6,211 nucleotides of DNA, from contig RGRP01000043.1 in NCBI GenBank assembly GCA_010021145.1, positions 1 through 6,211 of the forward strand, given 5' to 3'. The number at the start of each line of letters is the position of its first letter. Positions within the stretch are counted from its first letter, which is position 1. The position numbers and the translations under genes are program-made. The notes under the pieces are model-generated. The model saw only the letters and a program-made list of their open reading frames with translations. It had not been told where the DNA came from and did not search any database. This document shows, piece after piece, positions 6,150 to 6,211 of this stretch. The stretch is from Candidatus Fonsibacter lacus (lineage in GTDB: Bacteria > Pseudomonadota > Alphaproteobacteria > Pelagibacterales > Pelagibacteraceae).

Positions 6150-6211
6150 TTATTTTAATGATTTGAAAATTAACGATCCATCCATACCACCCAAGAGTTC
6201 ATCAGAGGCTC
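6150..6211 (-). CDS. purQ: PurQ, FGAM synthase glutaminase subunit, C-terminal end only
   Basis: On the minus strand an open frame enters from the window edge and gives 19 codons before TAA at 6152-6150: ASDELLGGMDGSLIFKSLK. This fits the end of PurQ, where the catalytic PHPE motif is followed by a segment of the form ...LLG..DG..iF.S. PurQ is the class I glutamine amidotransferase that hydrolyses glutamine to supply ammonia to PurL. The catalytic residues are outside the window. The 2-base gap to purL and the known purQ-purL order are the main support, since the fragment itself is very short. Confidence 0.82.
   Translation of the reverse strand, partial: ASDELLGGMDGSLIFKSLK

Noticed and set aside
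1..6211. Mobile element, phage, toxin-antitoxin, CRISPR or defence genes
   Set aside because: All sizeable frames are accounted for by core metabolic and translation genes; no transposase, integrase, terminal inverted repeats or spaced repeats are visible, including at the cimA deletion joint.

Overview
This is AT-rich, densely packed bacterial DNA carrying only housekeeping genes. The protein sequences read as alphaproteobacterial: the S4 and CGFS-glutaredoxin sequences, the SpoU/TrmJ-type methylase with its long C-terminal extension, and the purQ-purL-bolA-grxD gene order. The low GC content, AGA as the main arginine codon, intergenic gaps of 0-4 bases and small proteins point to a streamlined marine lineage of the Pelagibacterales (SAR11) type. 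That taxonomic call is inference from composition and recall, not from a database search.

The left half is on the plus strand. It holds the 3' half of cysS (cysteinyl-tRNA synthetase), then cimA (citramalate synthase), then a trmJ-like tRNA 2'-O-methyltransferase. These three are joined by one-base TAATG stop/start overlaps and are probably one transcript. A 61-base gap follows with a good sigma-70-type promoter (TTGACT, 17-base spacer, TATAAC) ending only 15 bases before the start of rpsD (ribosomal protein S4). A weak hairpin plus T-tract overlaps the rpsD stop.

The right half is on the minus strand and converges on rpsD with a 4-base gap. Reading leftward, it contains the last 19 codons of purQ, then purL (the two larger FGAM synthase subunits of purine synthesis), bolA and grxD. 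The gaps are 1-2 bases, so this is one operon. BolA and monothiol CGFS glutaredoxins are known partners that share a [2Fe-2S] cluster, so the operon couples purine synthesis with an iron-sulfur/iron-sensing pair.

The one real anomaly is in cimA. The gene is open and in frame but encodes only 442 residues. By comparison with remembered CimA sequences, about 90 residues are missing at a sharp point after residue 70. The lost part should contain strands 3-5 of the catalytic TIM barrel, including the segment with the catalytic glutamate. Either this allele is inactive, or the sequence is a chimera or assembly error, or it is a very unusual enzyme. No mobile element, CRISPR array, RNA gene or undescribed system was found.
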